Positions 1-9,800 of a stretch of 64,000 bases of DNA are shown piece by piece. Origin of the DNA: Pleurotus ostreatus/Saccharomyces cerevisiae fusant. Its lineage: Eukaryota; Opisthokonta. The DNA lies in assembly GCA_024196135.1 (NCBI GenBank), contig JAMQCK010000040.1:1-64000 (forward strand). Direction: 5' to 3'. The notes under the pieces are model-generated. The model had not been told where the DNA came from. It worked only from the letters and a program-made list of their open reading frames with translations, and did no database searches. Position 1 is the stretch's first letter; every line of letters begins with the position of its first letter. Position numbers and translations under genes: made by a program.

Positions 1-72
1 AGACCTCGTGCATGCATCATCCCTTCCGGGGCGTTCACCATCCGTCCTAGAGTGAGCCCCTGGGCTATCCCA
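1..72 (+). repeat. 3' end of the 5' LTR
   Basis: Identical over all 72 bases to 6083-6154. It ends in CCCA, giving the canonical CA terminus. The rest of this LTR lies outside the window. Confidence 0.93.
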
Positions 73-74
73 CC

Positions 75-92
75 TGGTGACGAGAGTGCGAT
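75..92 (+). promoter_or_regulatory. Candidate tRNA primer-binding site
   Basis: Two bases after the LTR end comes TGGTGACGAGAGTGCGAT. Its reverse complement has the form of a tRNA 3' end: T-stem CGCAC, acceptor strand TCTCGTC, discriminator A, then CCA. The tRNA itself was not identified; an A discriminator after this acceptor would fit a leucine-type tRNA, but that is a guess. Confidence 0.65.
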
Positions 93-262
93 TTTTCTCC
101 CAATCTGCTCGCTTGGTTGTCGTCGTGCGTTTGGAAGTAGCCGTGTCGTGAAATCCGTCGTTCCCCAGCTAGTCCAGTCGTCTGTTACCTGTCGTCCGTC
201 GTCCGCTTTTTCGTCGTTTTCAGCCGCATCGTCCGCATAACCGCCAGATACTCTGCAGCAAC

Positions 263-1885
263 GTGGCCAACGGCAGTCGCAGGAGTAAAACCAGCCGTCG
301 AGACCCGGCCACTGGCCGATTCACTCGCGCCTCAGCAGCCAGCTTAGACGCGTCAACCGACGCAGATCGCGCCAACCTTCCGCCATCGCCGGAGGTCCCA
401 GTCGTCGATCTCAACGACACAGACGACGAGAGCGAGACTCTCTCATCGTCCGAGCCCTTCTCGGCGCCCTCGAGCGTTGGATCGCCGATCACCTGGCCCA
501 CTACTTCGGCAGCCCAGACACCATCGCAGTCATCGTCGAGAGCGCATTCACCCGCACACAGACAGCCGCGCATCTCAGACGTCCCTTTTCCGGTGCATAC
601 CATTGTCGCCAGCGCACCCATCGTAAACCCACCCGCGCAAGCACCAACTCTAAGCTCGTCATTAGCGCCCAGTCGCGTCCGCCTCATGCGTAGTATGTCT
701 CGAGATCTCTACGGCGCATTCCGCGGTGACGGCACCGACACGATGAGCGGAACAGATTTTCTGCGCGCCGTCCAATGTCAGTACCTGGGCCTCAACCTGA
801 GCTCGAAAGACCAGGTCACCCAATTCGAGAACTTCCTCGTCGCCGGCTCCGAGTGCGATAAGTGGTACACCAAACTTGCCGCCGCCAAGAAGGACAACTG
901 GGATACCTTCAAAGCCGAGTTTATGGCTCGGTGGCCAACGCTGACACCGGCGGAGAAGACAGTAGATGAGAAAGTTATCGATCTCCTCGCGCACCTGGAC
1001 ACGTTGAAGGAGGAGATGCTGGGCAAGACGGAGATGCAGAATGGTACGGAGGTCCAAGCCCACATCGCATGGGCAAGCAAGGCGCTACAATTGGCGGCCG
1101 AGGCGGAGGTCATCTCGACCACGACATACATCCCGGTCGCCATCTCGAAGCTCCCGCGCACCATCCGCAGCACGGTCGACAAGGCGGGGCAAACGACATA
1201 TGCCAATTGGACTGAGCTCGTAAAGGCGGTGCAAAGCGTACCCCAGCGGTCAATCAAGGACGCCGTTGATGCACGCAAGGAGAGGGAGGATGAGCTTGCG
1301 AGGGCGTTAGCAGGCTTATCATTGGCGACTTCGCGTGCGGCGTCGCCTCGCGCGGGCGCAGCACAGCAGCCCGCACCCATGCGTCCGCCGGCCGCTCGTG
1401 GCAACCCGCCTCCAGCGCGCGGAGTACGGCTCGTGCGACCGCAAGCGGCTGCCCAGATGCCGCGAGGACCGCGACCAGCAGCGCCGCACACGTATTCCGA
1501 GGCAGAGAAGATGCAGCTCCGAGCAGCTATCGAGGCGTTCCCCCACCACTCAAACGACGAGCAGGGCAAGGCCGCGTGGGAGGCGCAGAAGCGGGCGTGG
1601 CATGCGCAGAACCCTGATGGCGCCCTCCGCATCGACAAGCCCTACCCGTTGCAGCCGGACACAGCGCCGGTATGCACGGGGGAGTGCTACCGGTGTGGGA
1701 TGAACAGACATCGCAGCGCGGACTGTCCCATGCGCGAGCGGCCGGAGGGCTGGATCAGCAAGCTCGAGTCGGACTGGCGAGCTCTGTGCGGGAGCGTGCT
1801 AGGGATGTATAGGCGCAACGCTGTGGCGGAAGTTTGCTGGGTAGAGCAGGAGGACTCGGGAAATGTGGAGGGGTCGTCCAACTAG
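263..1885 (+). CDS. Retrotransposon Gag polyprotein
   Basis: Gag forms the particle and binds element RNA. The 540-residue frame has a Ser/Thr/Pro-rich N-terminus, a helical capsid-like middle (about residues 140-290, WYTKLAA and WPTLTPAEK segments), an Arg/Pro-rich stretch and one CCHC zinc knuckle of the form C-x2-C-x4-H-x4-C encoded at 1685-1726. The frame is open from base 173, but the first in-frame ATG is only at 685. The position taken as start here is a GTG at 263 with A at -3 and G at +4, a strong initiation context. No ATG occurs in any frame between 15 and 684. The protein therefore starts either at a near-cognate codon, giving 540 residues, or at 685, giving 400. It ends at TAG 1883-1885, inside the frameshift stimulator stem-loop. 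Confidence 0.85.
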   Translation: MANGSRRSKTSRRDPATGRFTRASAASLDASTDADRANLPPSPEVPVVDLNDTDDESETLSSSEPFSAPSSVGSPITWPTTSAAQTPSQSSSRAHSPAHRQPRISDVPFPVHTIVASAPIVNPPAQAPTLSSSLAPSRVRLMRSMSRDLYGAFRGDGTDTMSGTDFLRAVQCQYLGLNLSSKDQVTQFENFLVAGSECDKWYTKLAAAKKDNWDTFKAEFMARWPTLTPAEKTVDEKVIDLLAHLDTLKEEMLGKTEMQNGTEVQAHIAWASKALQLAAEAEVISTTTYIPVAISKLPRTIRSTVDKAGQTTYANWTELVKAVQSVPQRSIKDAVDARKEREDELARALAGLSLATSRAASPRAGAAQQPAPMRPPAARGNPPPARGVRLVRPQAAAQMPRGPRPAAPHTYSEAEKMQLRAAIEAFPHHSNDEQGKAAWEAQKRAWHAQNPDGALRIDKPYPLQPDTAPVCTGECYRCGMNRHRSADCPMRERPEGWISKLESDWRALCGSVLGMYRRNAVAEVCWVEQEDSGNVEGSSN

Positions 1886-1904
1886 ATGCGGGACGGACGA
1901 CCCC
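1858..1904 (+). promoter_or_regulatory. -1 programmed ribosomal frameshift signal (gag-pol)
   Basis: The heptamer G GGA AAT (1858-1864) lies in the gag reading frame as X XXY YYZ, with codons TCG, GGA, AAT. A 5-nt spacer follows. Then comes a perfect 10-bp stem: GGGGTCGTCC (1870-1879) pairs with GGACGACCCC (1895-1904) around a 15-nt loop holding the gag stop codon. Slipping back one base enters the pol frame exactly. GGGAC in the loop (1890-1894) could pair with GTCCC at 1936-1940 as a pseudoknot; that part is weaker. Confidence 0.85.
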
Positions 1905-4900
1905 GAGCGCCGCTGTTACGCATGAAGGAGGGATGGTCCCCGAGGGCGATGAGCTCTCCCTCGGGGACAAGGACTCGAGCTCGAACTACGATACACTGGC
2001 TGTACGTACTGCAGATGTGGACAATGACCCGGTTGACTTGTATAGTGTGGCGGGGCCGGAGTCAAAGAGGACAACACCATTCGCATGCAGTATCGAGTTC
2101 GAGGGTCCACAAGGAGAGGTCGTGCGAGTTGTGGCACTGAAGGACGACGGGGCGCAGGTGGCAGCGATGGATAGCGCATACTATCGGGCGCGCAGTCATC
2201 GACTCGGGCCGCTTAAGCCCTCAACGACGCGCCTCAGGATGGCGAATGGTGTTATTATCCCGTCGGAGGGACACTGGGAAGGTGTCATGCGGATATCGGG
2301 TGTTCGGGCGCGCGTCAAGTTCGAGGTATTCCCGGGTGGTGGTAACTGGCAATTTCTACTTGGGAAACCGCTACTTGAGGCGCTGAAGATCATACACGAC
2401 TACGCAACCGACACCATACACATCCCAGATGGACCGGTCACCGTAGCCAACCAATATGCGGCATATCGCAGGAGCCAGGACTGTCAAGATATGCCGGTAC
2501 ACGTCGTCGAAGTCGAAGGAGGATTAGCGACAGATGGAGGGGGAGCAGCACAGGCTCCTGTGGACGTCGAGGCAGATCGCACTTTGTTCACGCGGCACAC
2601 CGATCCATTCGCCCCGCGGCGCGTGCAGGCTATCCTAGAGGCGGTGACGATCGGTGATGATCTGTCAGTGGAGGAACGAGCAGAAGTCGTAAGATTCGTG
2701 GAGGAGTTCGCCGACTGCTTCGCGCTGTCAATCCACGAGGTGAAGACGGTCCCAGGTGCCACCCACACAATGGACATACCCGCCAATCAGACGTTCAGCA
2801 CGAAGCCCCACCAGAAGCCTTTTACACCGCTGCAGAAGGCATGGGTGAACAAGGTCATCGACCAGATGTTAGAGGCCGACGTCGTTGTACCCATACACCC
2901 CAAGGACGCCCGTTGCGTGTCACCGACAACACTTGCGCAGAAGGCCCACGTTCACGGCGACGCCCTCAGCATGGACGAGCTTCAACATCGCGTCAACGAT
3001 GCCTGCATCGCGGCGGGCCTCCCCTCCTACTTCGACTTACCTCCGCGGCCTCCACGGCGAGAGGAGGATTCCAAGGGAGCGAAGACTAGCACACCTGCAT
3101 GGCGGATATGCCACAATTACGGGGAGTTGAACGGGAAGACCAAGGTCGCATCAATCCCCCAAGGAGACATCCTGGAGAAGCAAGGTCGGCTGGCGGGACA
3201 TCGGTGGGTGTCGGTCTTTGACCTCGCGAAGGGTTTCTATGCCTGCGAGACCGATCCCGCCATTCGTCCGTACTTGTGCTTCTCGATCGACGGACGCGGG
3301 CTGTTCACCTATAAGAAGATGCCGTTTGGTCTGACTGGATCTCCGTCGACCTTCGCAATGATGACAGCGGACGCTCTCGGTGATCTCGTAGGGACAGCGA
3401 TGGAACTGCTGGTGGACGATGGAGGCATTGCCGGCGACATATTTTCGGAAAAGATGAGGAATCTACGCACGGTCTTCGCACGCATACGAGAGAAGAATCT
3501 GTCAGTCTCGCCAACCAAGACCGGCTTCTTCATGACAGAAGCGCCATTTGCAGGGGGCGTGGTCAGCCCCATGGGTGTAAGGCCCGACCTGACCAAGGTC
3601 ACCGCTATAGTTGATTGGAGGCGACCACACGACATGATGGACTTGAAGAGATTCATGGGGCTATGTGGCTACTTCCGCAGGCTGATCCCGAATTATGCGC
3701 GCATCGCAGCGCCGCTCACGGACCTGGAACGCAGGGCCGACCTGCAGGGGTTCACGTCGAAGGCGGACTATCGGCGGCGCATGCGCGCAGTTGACCTGGC
3801 GAGTGCGTGGGGCGAAGAGCAGGAGAAGGCTTTTGTTCGGTTGAAAGCCCTCATCACGTCCGAGCCGGTCCTTCGTGGAGCCCAGTATGACGGGCGGCCT
3901 TTCATCGTTGGCTCCGACGGATCCAAGGAGGGCTTCGGAGGCCATATATCGCAGCGCTTCACGCACACAGACAAGGACGGGAACGAGATCACACGGACAC
4001 ATCCAATCGCATTCTACTCGAAACGCACATCACCGACGGAAGCCCAGTACAAACCATACCTCCTTGAGCTGGCGGCGCTGAAGTGTGTGTTGGACAAGGG
4101 TGCCGACATCGTGTACGGATCTCCCATTGAGCTCGAGACCGACTGCCAGGCCCTCAGGGATAGCATGACGAACAAGAAGCTGGCGGCGAATCATGCGCGA
4201 TGGCTGGAGGCCGTGACGTCGCACAGGATAGTCGATGTCCGCCATGTACCAGGAGCCACCAACTTCGTGAACGACGGACTGAGCAGGAAGGACACCAACC
4301 ACGCACGCACCCCAGCCGACGGAAGCATGGAAAACGTGAGCCCAGACTGGTTCACTCCAACAGGCCTCGCATTCGACTTGTATCTCGTCGCCCCCACCGA
4401 GGACGAGTTTTCTGCGCTTGAGAGTCGATTTCGAGACACGCCGCTATACCTGGATGTAATCCATGCACTACAAACCGAGCCTGATCCAGAGGACTCACGG
4501 GTGATGAAGAGAGCCAGACATCGCGCGTTGGAATACATGGTGGACGAGGGGCGGCTGTGGCGAGTCGGGGGAGGCAAATGGCGGCGCGCGAGACCCAGAG
4601 TTGAGTGCCTGACCGCGAGCGAAATGCGGCGCGAAGCGGTGGTCCAGCACCTCGAGGGCGGGCACCTGAAGCGCGACGAGATGAAGCGCAAGCTCATGGA
4701 TCGCTTCCAGACGGCGAGACTGGACAGCATTATCATGGATGTTATCCACGATTGCGGTGTTTGCTTGGGCTTCGGGGGCACGCATCTCCACTCGCTGATG
4801 CAGCCGATTGTGCGCCGGCACCCATTCGAGCTCCTCGTCGGCGACTACTTAGCTCTGCCGCATGGCAAGGGTGGCTTCCACGAAGTCGCCCTGTACTTGG

Positions 4901-5973
4901 ATGTCGCCTCACGTCGCACGTTTGGGTTCAAGTACAAGACACACGGCTCGGGCGCTACCACCACTCGGGCACTGGACGAGATGTTCACGAAAAACGCGCC
5001 CTGGGAGTCGGTGATGTTCGATGGCGGTTCCCCTTTCAATAACGACGTCGTGCGCGCACTCTGCGAGAACTTCGGCACGAAGCTGCACATCGTGGCGGCC
5101 TACTCCCCATGGGTCAACGGCCTGGTCGAGGGGACAAACAAGATCTTGAGTCAGATCTTGGCTCGCCTATGCGCACCGGACATGGGGGAGGAGGGCTGGG
5201 AGCGGATGACTTCGTGGGATCACCTACCACACAACTGGCCCGACCACTTTGACCACGCCATTGCCATTCTCAACAGTCGCATCTTGCGCACTCTGGAGCA
5301 CTCGCCCAACAAATTGTTCTTCAGTCGGGTCCTTAACACTATCCCTACACCAGTCGACATCGCATCGATGCCTTACGACGTGGACGACGCGGCATTGCAG
5401 TTCGCCTACGCGGAACAGCAGGGTCTGGATGGATATGACGGTACCATCCAGAGCGCCGAGGCGCGGAAGGCAGCCTTCGACAAGCGTGTGCGGAAGTCGA
5501 AGGCAGGGCCCGTTGTCTTCAGGAAGGGGGAGTTAGTCCAGGTCTTCGACTCGCGGCTAGACAAGACACTGCGCACCGAACGGAAGCTTCTCCCGCGATG
5601 GTCTGGTGCCCTTCGGGTGGCTACGCGCGAGTTGAACTCATACACGCTCGAGACGGTGACGGGGGAACCGGTCAATGGACGCTTCCACTCGAGACGCCTG
5701 AGGCGGTTCACGCCACCTACGGGGTCCACACTGGAAGCGTATGAGGCGGAGCGTGCCGTGCGATTGGCGGAGGAGAGGAAGGCAGCGGCGAGAGGGAACG
5801 CAGAAGCGGCGACGGGAGCGGAGGAGGACGTGGCTGAAGGGAGCACGGCAGTAGGCGAGGAGGCCGGGAGCGCGATCAATACGGGACTGGAGGGTGATCG
5901 CGATCCCATTGGGGAGTCAGTCGGAGAGCGCGTTAGGAGGAGGAGGCGTCAGGCGACGAGGACGTCGCCATAG
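1864..5973 (+). CDS. Retrotransposon Pol polyprotein (protease, RT, RNase H, integrase)
   Basis: This is the -1 frame entered from the slip site; the frame opens at 1813 and has no ATG at its head, so it should be made only as Gag-Pol. In order: a retropepsin-like protease with active-site DDGA (2143-2154) in place of the usual DTGA/DSGA and a later LLGKPLL; a reverse transcriptase with FDLAKGFY and LVDD (3409-3420) in place of YxDD; an RNase H with the VGSDGSKEGFGG strand; an integrase with an H-x4-H...C-x2-C zinc finger and a DDE core (GDY, MFDGGSP, VEGTNK). A Lys/Arg-rich tail with a GPY/F-like segment and a Glu/Ala-rich end follow. There is no internal stop in 1,370 codons, so the element could be autonomous. 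Confidence 0.93.
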   Translation, partial: CGGVVQLDAGRTTPSAAVTHEGGMVPEGDELSLGDKDSSSNYDTLAVRTADVDNDPVDLYSVAGPESKRTTPFACSIEFEGPQGEVVRVVALKDDGAQVAAMDSAYYRARSHRLGPLKPSTTRLRMANGVIIPSEGHWEGVMRISGVRARVKFEVFPGGGNWQFLLGKPLLEALKIIHDYATDTIHIPDGPVTVANQYAAYRRSQDCQDMPVHVVEVEGGLATDGGGAAQAPVDVEADRTLFTRHTDPFAPRRVQAILEAVTIGDDLSVEERAEVVRFVEEFADCFALSIHEVKTVPGATHTMDIPANQTFSTKPHQKPFTPLQKAWVNKVIDQMLEADVVVPIHPKDARCVSPTTLAQKAHVHGDALSMDELQHRVNDACIAAGLPSYFDLPPRPPRREEDSKGAKTSTPAWRICHNYGELNGKTKVASIPQGDILEKQGRLAGHRWVSVFDLAKGFYACETDPAIRPYLCFSIDGRGLFTYKKMPFGLTGSPSTFAMMTADALGDLVGTAMELLVDDGGIAGDIFSEKMRNLRTVFARIREKNLSVSPTKTGFFMTEAPFAGGVVSPMGVRPDLTKVTAIVDWRRPHDMMDLKRFMGLCGYFRRLIPNYARIAAPLTDLERRADLQGFTSKADYRRRMRAVDLASAWGEEQEKAFVRLKALITSEPVLRGAQYDGRPFIVGSDGSKEGFGGHISQRFTHTDKDGNEITRTHPIAFYSKRTSPTEAQYKPYLLELAALKCVLDKGADIVYGSPIELETDCQALRDSMTNKKLAANHARWLEAVTSHRIVDVRHVPGATNFVNDGLSRKDTNHARTPADGSMENVSPDWFTPTGLAFDLYLVAPTEDEFSALESRFRDTPLYLDVIHALQTEPDPEDSRVMKRARHRALEYMVDEGRLWRVGGGKWRRARPRVECLTASEMRREAVVQHLEGGHLKRDEMKRKLMDRFQTARLDSIIMDVIHDCGVCLGFGGTHLHSLMQPIVRRHPFELLVGDYLALPHGKGGFHEVALYLDVASRRTFGFKYKTHGSGATTTRALDEMFTKNAPWESVMFDGGSPFNNDVVRALCENFGTKLHIVAAYSPWVNGLVEGTNKILSQILARLCAPDMGEEGWERMTSWDHLPHNWPDHFDHAIAILNSRILRTLEHSPNKLFFSRVLNTIPTPVDIASMPYDVDDAALQFAYAEQQGLDGYDGTIQSAEARKAAFDKRVRKSKAGPVVFRKGELVQVFDSRLDKTLRTERKLLPRWSGALRVATRELNSYTLETVTGEPVNGRFHSRRLRRFTPPTGSTLEAYEAERAVRLAEERKAAARGNAEAATGAEEDVAEGSTAVGEEAGSAINTGLEGDRDPIGESVGERVRRRRRQATRTSP

Positions 5974-5987
5974 GGGAGGGGGGCAGA
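5972..5987 (+). promoter_or_regulatory. Polypurine tract
   Basis: A purine run interrupted by a single C lies directly before the TG that opens the 3' LTR. This is the expected place for the plus-strand DNA primer. It overlaps the end of the pol stop codon. Confidence 0.75.
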
Positions 5988-6154
5988 TGCGGTAGGAGAT
6001 ATAGGCAGACAGGGGCGCATCCAGTAGCTACGCTTAGACCAGCCGGCCCTATCGGTCCGGCTGGGAGGCCCTTCCGTCGTGCAGACCTCGTGCATGCATC
6101 ATCCCTTCCGGGGCGTTCACCATCCGTCCTAGAGTGAGCCCCTGGGCTATCCCA
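5988..6154 (+). repeat. 3' LTR
   Basis: It starts TGCGG after the polypurine tract and ends CCCA, so it has TG...CA termini. Its last 72 bases equal bases 1-72. The left boundary is inferred from the tract and the TG, because the matching part of the 5' LTR is outside the window. Confidence 0.8.
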
Positions 6155-6810
6155 CTACGTACCAGTCAATATGAATATCGCTGTTGTTGCGGACCGCACA
6201 CAACTCGCGCATGCACTGCCGGGGTATTCCACTTTTCGCGGGAACAACGTGCTCGCGATTTACGCGATCTAGCTTGCAGAATGGTGGGCGCTGTGTTCCG
6301 GGCTTGATACCGTGAATGTAAGATATAATTCCCTATAGACACTGCAATTCTTGCCGCATGCGCGACCTCTCGTGAAGGCACGCGTTTGGTCACGTTCGGA
6401 CGGCATGAGTACTTCCTAGTAGGCTCCTGATATGTCTCCGATCTCTCTTAGGATGAATCGGGGCCATGCTCGTGCACTGGCATGCGCGATAATTGCACCT
6501 TCATGGCACATTCTCCGCCTTGGAAATTCATCATATTCGGGAATCGAATCGCCAAGGAGAAGGACTGGGAAATATTTTTCCAGCCCATTTGTGTATACAC
6601 CGCTTACTTCCTCCTTACCAAGAAGGAATAGCCGCCGTGCGAGTTCAACTGGAAATTCAATCTCAGGCAGCAGGCTCCCGAAGAGGCAGTTTTGGGACTG
6701 GCGTGCAGCCACGTTTTTGGGTCGCATGGAATATGTGGCGCTGTATTAGTCATCATCCATTCACGGCAAGTTAGCGCATTGTTGTACTTGCATTCCCTGT
6801 CGCTGCCGTC
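6155..6810. other. Intergenic; SPT6 upstream region
   Basis: Only short unsupported open frames lie here. It must hold the SPT6 promoter and 5' leader. I saw no clear TATA box and no older repeat. Confidence 0.5.
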
Positions 6811-9800
6811 ATGAGCTCGCCGCCGCCTGCAGAGTATGCACCGGAACCTGTTGGAGAGGACGTCCCCATGCAGGACGCAGAACAACAGGAGCCGGCTCCC
6901 GAAGATGAAGATGCCGAAGGCGATGTTGTGATGCCAGGCGCAGACGATGACAGCTCGGAGGAAGGCGAAGATGACGAGGAAGAGGAGCGCAGAATCCGAC
7001 AGGGCTTCATTGTGGACGAAGACGAGGAGGAAGAGGAGGACGAGGAAGAAGCGCGACGCGAACGGCGGAGCAAGCGCCGCAAGAAGAAGCACCGGCATCG
7101 GCGTCGTGCGTCCCCATTCTTTCTTGTTCGCGACTTGTCAAATTGACCGATTGGTGCAGGGGAAGAGGAAGAGGCACTTGAGGAGGATGATTTGGAGCTC
7201 CTTGAAGAAAATACGGGCACGTCTTTCCGCCGCAATAATTTGACTCGCCTTCGTCGCGGTCGAGATTCCGAGTCCCCTCCTGCCGGCTCGCGCAGACGCA
7301 AGAACGTCATTGATTCGGACGACGACCTTGACGATGACATTGCGCTACCAAAACCCGGCGACGTGCAAGCTATCTTTGACGATGATCGAGGCCGGGACGA
7401 TGATGAGGAATACGGCTCCGACGACTTCATCGACTACGACGAAGAGGAGGATGGCGCCATGGACGAGGAGACTCGCCAGGAGCGCAGGGAAGAGCGTCGC
7501 AGACAGGAAGCGGAGCGGCGGAGGCGCGTCAGAAGCGCCTTGCCACAGCTGGCGGGTATCGACGCTGGGTGCGTTGTTCTGCGTAAGGAGCTGCGAGTCG
7601 TTTACTGACATCTATAAAAGCGCACTCGACGAGATGCACGACATCTTTGGCGGAGACGATTACGACTGGGCTTTGGAGGCGGACGAGGAGATTGCGGAGC
7701 CAACAGAGCAGCCGGAGACCCGTTACCAAGATGTGCGTCCCACAATATTGTCTGTCATGAACCCGAGCTCATTCCTTTCATAAGGTCTTCGAGCCTTCAG
7801 AGATTCGCAACAGGCTTCTCACCGAGGACGATGATCTCATTCGTGCTCAAGACATTCCAGAACGCATGCAGCTCACCTCCTCTGGGCTTTCCGGCTCATC
7901 AGCAGTGATAATGCCGGAGCCCTTCTCCGAGTCAGACGTGCAAGCTGCTGCCCTCTGGGTCACCCAACGCATCTCCAACGAGATCAACAACACGTATTTC
8001 GGCCAGTATGCGAAGCACAGGGATCTCGCCGAGTCGCTGATTATGGCCGTGACGTACGCCATCCGCGCGATGTTCGTGTCCGCGTACGAGGTCCCGTACA
8101 TCTGGACGCACAAGCGGGATCACATCATCCACTTCGATGCGGCAAAGGCCAGGGAGTCGAATCAGGATGAGGCGGCGATGTTCGGGTTGCTCTCGCTAGA
8201 CGACCTTTGGCGGATCTACACGCTGGGGCAGAAGTTCCGCGCGCTTTTGGAGCGCAAACGATCACTCACCGCGTCGTATGCGCGCTTGAAGGTCGAGGAC
8301 GACTACTACGACACGCAAATCTTCCCAAAATTGGAGAGCGTGGAGTCTATTGCCGACGCGACCGAGTGGCTTATGATGAAGTACAAGGACAAGAAGCAGG
8401 ACGCGGACACCTTCCGCTTCCACGATGATAACGAGGAGCAGGTGGAGGCAAAGAAACACAAGCGCCCGAGTCGAATATCCGCGTACGAGGTGGCGAAGAA
8501 CAGCATCGCTAGTCGGGTCGCACACGTACGTGCACGCCATCTCTATCTATCCCAGCTGCTAACGTGTATGCAGGGATTTGGCCTCACCGCCAGCCAGATC
8601 GTCGAGAACTTCCGCGCGGTGTCGAAGAAGGATGGAAAGCCCGTGCACTTCATCGAGGAGTTCGAGCAAACACCCCTTGCCTACGCGGAGCAGCACATCG
8701 ACCCGGATCCCACCAAAGCGAAGTCGCCTGAGGAGATGCTCGCTCAAGCGCGCCTGATCTTGTCCACCGAGCTTGGCAAGGACCCGAACTTGCGTCAGGC
8801 CATTCGTGATGTCTTCAAGAGTTCTGCCGTCTTCAGCGTCAGCCCCACTGACCGAGGTATCACGAAGATAGACGTGACGCATCCTTTCTATGTGAGTGTG
8901 CACGTTTGTCTGTCCTAGAGCAGCTTGTTCAACGTTCACTAGGCCTTCAAATATCTGCTCAACAAGCCGATCACCGAGTTCTTGGACACGCCACAGTTTC
9001 TGCAGATTCTCGCGGCCGAGTCTGAGCACTTGGTCACGGTCTCCATCTCTCTTTCTCCACTCGCCCAGGAACAGTTCGAGAATCTGCTGAACGATGCCTG
9101 CACATCGGACGCGTTCGGCGAGTCTTCCAAGTTGTGGAACGAGGAGCGCCGACAGGCTGTCCATGACGCTGTCGAGCAACATCTTATTCCAGCCGGGCGG
9201 AAGTGGGTGCGCGACTACCTGCGCGAGGAAATTGAAGACGCGATGGCGAACAAATGTGGGACGGCTTTGTATGAGGTGCGTGTATCTTAGACTCGATTGC
9301 ATGGTCTCACGTCCTTCGCAGCGAATCCACGTCGCACCTTGGAAGTCGCAGACAGATATCGACACGCCGTTGGGTGCAGTCCCCGCTGTTCTCGCCGTAT
9401 CTTGGGGCAAAGGCGACGTCCAGCGTGATCCCATACATGCCGTGTTCGTCGACTCGGAAGGCCGTATGCGCGACTACACCCAGCTGGAGAACTTCCACAC
9501 TCAGCAGCCCCGCGACGAGTTCGTCGACCTCATACGGCGCCGCAACCCGGACGTCATCGTCATTGGCGGCTTCTCGATGGCGACCACGAAGCTCTCGCAG
9601 CGCATTAAGGAGATCTTGGGCGAGTACAGCAACCAGGGCGGCCTTGCGCCGAAACCCGTCGTGTATGTCCCCGACGATGTTGCGCGGATCTATCAGCATA
9701 GTCGCCGTGCGGCGGAGGAGTTTACGACACTGCCTACCATCGCGCGCTACTGCGTAGGCCTTGCGCGGTATACTCAGGGTCCCCTTAACGAGTTTGCGGC

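Larger units (their letters stand above)
1..6154 (+). mobile_element. Ty3/gypsy-type LTR retrotransposon (5' LTR truncated by window edge)
   Basis: Bases 1-72 recur without mismatch at 6083-6154, so they are the right end of the 5' LTR. A primer-binding site, gag, pol in a -1 frame, a polypurine tract and a 3' LTR follow in the expected order. The pol order is protease, reverse transcriptase, RNase H, integrase, which places it in Ty3/gypsy (Metaviridae). No chromodomain is apparent after the integrase. If the 3' LTR starts at 5988, the LTR is about 167 bp and the element about 6.25 kb, starting some 94 bases before the window. The 72/72 LTR identity and the uninterrupted pol suggest a recent insertion. 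It ends about 650 bp upstream of SPT6. The right flank CTACG (6155-6159) would be the target duplication if the left flank matches. Confidence 0.93.

Noticed and set aside
5500..5973. Possible chromodomain at the integrase C-terminus
   Set aside because: The tail is Glu/Ala/Arg-rich with no aromatic cage pattern, so the element is not called a chromovirus.
6771..7430. A minus-strand Ser-rich frame over the 5' end of SPT6
   Set aside because: It is the reverse reading of the acidic GAG/GAT codons of Spt6.
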